From: Bifidobacterium jacchi
GTDB taxonomy: Bacteria; Actinomycetota; Actinomycetes; Actinomycetales; Bifidobacteriaceae
DNA: 35,136 nucleotides
NCBI RefSeq assembly: GCF_009078285.1
Contig: NZ_RQSP01000002.1
Span: 1 to 35,136 of the forward strand
Direction of reading: 5' to 3'
Positions 34,824-35,136 of this stretch are shown here, piece by piece (the first letter of the stretch is position 1; the number at the start of each line of letters is the position of its first letter). The notes under the pieces are model-generated. The model was not told the DNA's origin, ran no database searches, and saw nothing but the letters and a program-made list of their open reading frames with translations. The position numbers and the translations under genes were made by a program.

Positions 34824-34979
34824 CGTTGCCGTGAAGCAAACAGCGGAGCTGTTTGTAGGCAACGTGCGAGCCGACAGGCGAGCCAGCAGGATGCCGCGCG
34901 GAGCGCGTCATTGATTGCGGGACCGTTGCCGTTAAGCAAACAGCGGAGCTGTTTGTAGGCAACGTGCGAGCCGACAGGC
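34824..34979. repeat. Two 56-bp copies of a hairpin sequence, period 100 bp
   Basis: 34824-34879 and 34924-34979 are the same but for one base (GTGAAG/GTTAAG). Each holds AAACAGC-GGA-GCTGTTT within outer arms GTTGCC/GGCAAC, so each can fold. They lie 52 bp upstream of the flavoprotein start, in its probable leader. Open frames through them (VAYKQLRCLL) are artefacts of the repeat. Confidence 0.85.
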
Positions 34980-35014
34980 TGCGCGCGCAGCGCGTCCGCG
35001 ATCGCGCAGCGGAC

Positions 35015-35098
35015 TGGGGGAGAGATGGTCGGACAAGATTCACTTCCTGTTTCTCTCCCCCACCCGGCTCCGCCGGGAGCCCCCTCGTCAGAGGGGGC
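35015..35098. repeat. Inverted repeats at the right edge
   Basis: TGGGGGAGAGA (35015-35025) pairs with TCTCTCCCCCA (35052-35062). GCCCCCTC (35079-35086) pairs with GAGGGGGC (35091-35098). The G/C-rich block CCCGGCTCCGCCGGG lies between. No gene is visible from 34773 to the edge. Confidence 0.7.
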
Positions 35099-35136
35099 CG
35101 AGATTGCGACTGTTTGCATTACATGCGACGCTCACA

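Noticed and set aside
34619-35119. 166-codon minus-strand frame upstream of the flavoprotein
   Set aside because: Its middle repeats with the 100-bp period and its end overlaps the flavoprotein in another frame; it is an artefact of the duplicated hairpins.

Overview
The window looks like chromosomal DNA of a high-GC actinobacterium, most likely a Bifidobacterium. The protein set (PEP carboxylase, an actinobacterial DUF3073 protein, a bacterial SCP-like protein, ThrE, glycogen phosphorylase, TrpS and a thioredoxin reductase with an extra redox domain) and the codon use fit that genus. The identification rests on protein recognition from memory, not on a search. No rRNA, tRNA, CRISPR array, complete insertion sequence or prophage was seen.

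Layout. (1) Positions 1-4783, minus strand: a tight three-gene operon of a membrane Ser/Thr protein kinase, a one-TM protein with a repeated acidic TSL motif, and a large secreted protein built of long repeats that runs off the left edge. (2) 4784-6616: 1.8 kb without a gene. It holds a dense DnaA-box cluster (about 4994-5297), a 560-bp MITE-like element with short terminal inverted repeats and four internal hairpins, an array of nine ~20-bp motifs arranged as five forward then four reverse, and smaller palindromes. (3) 6617-21139: ordinary housekeeping genes: rhomboid protease, small membrane protein, glgP, SCP-like protein, amidohydrolase, trpS, DUF3073, ThrE-type exporter and ppc. A 0.9-kb gene-free stretch with operator-like palindromes lies upstream of the glgP terminator. 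(4) 21400-25620, accessory-looking: an OFA-type MFS transporter, a Schlafen/AlbA-type ATP-binding regulator bracketed by two 71-bp direct copies of a long palindrome, a second longer copy of the MITE-like element, and a 10-bp A-tract tandem repeat. (5) 25693-32652: a two-component system (minus strand) divergent from a four-gene exporter operon (plus strand) of lipoprotein, peptidoglycan-binding adaptor, ABC ATPase and MacB-like permease. (6) 32808 to the right edge: a thioredoxin reductase-like flavoprotein fused to a C-terminal CxxC domain, with a 100-bp-period duplicated hairpin sequence upstream.

How the parts may work together. The kinase operon probably couples cytoplasmic Ser/Thr phosphorylation to an envelope or surface protein. 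The two-component system probably senses an envelope stress or antimicrobial and controls the divergent exporter operon. PEP carboxylase and glycogen phosphorylase belong to central carbon metabolism. The most unusual material is non-coding: the DnaA-box cluster away from any dnaA gene, the duplicated MITE-like element, the bipolar motif array, and the palindrome-bracketed AlbA gene.
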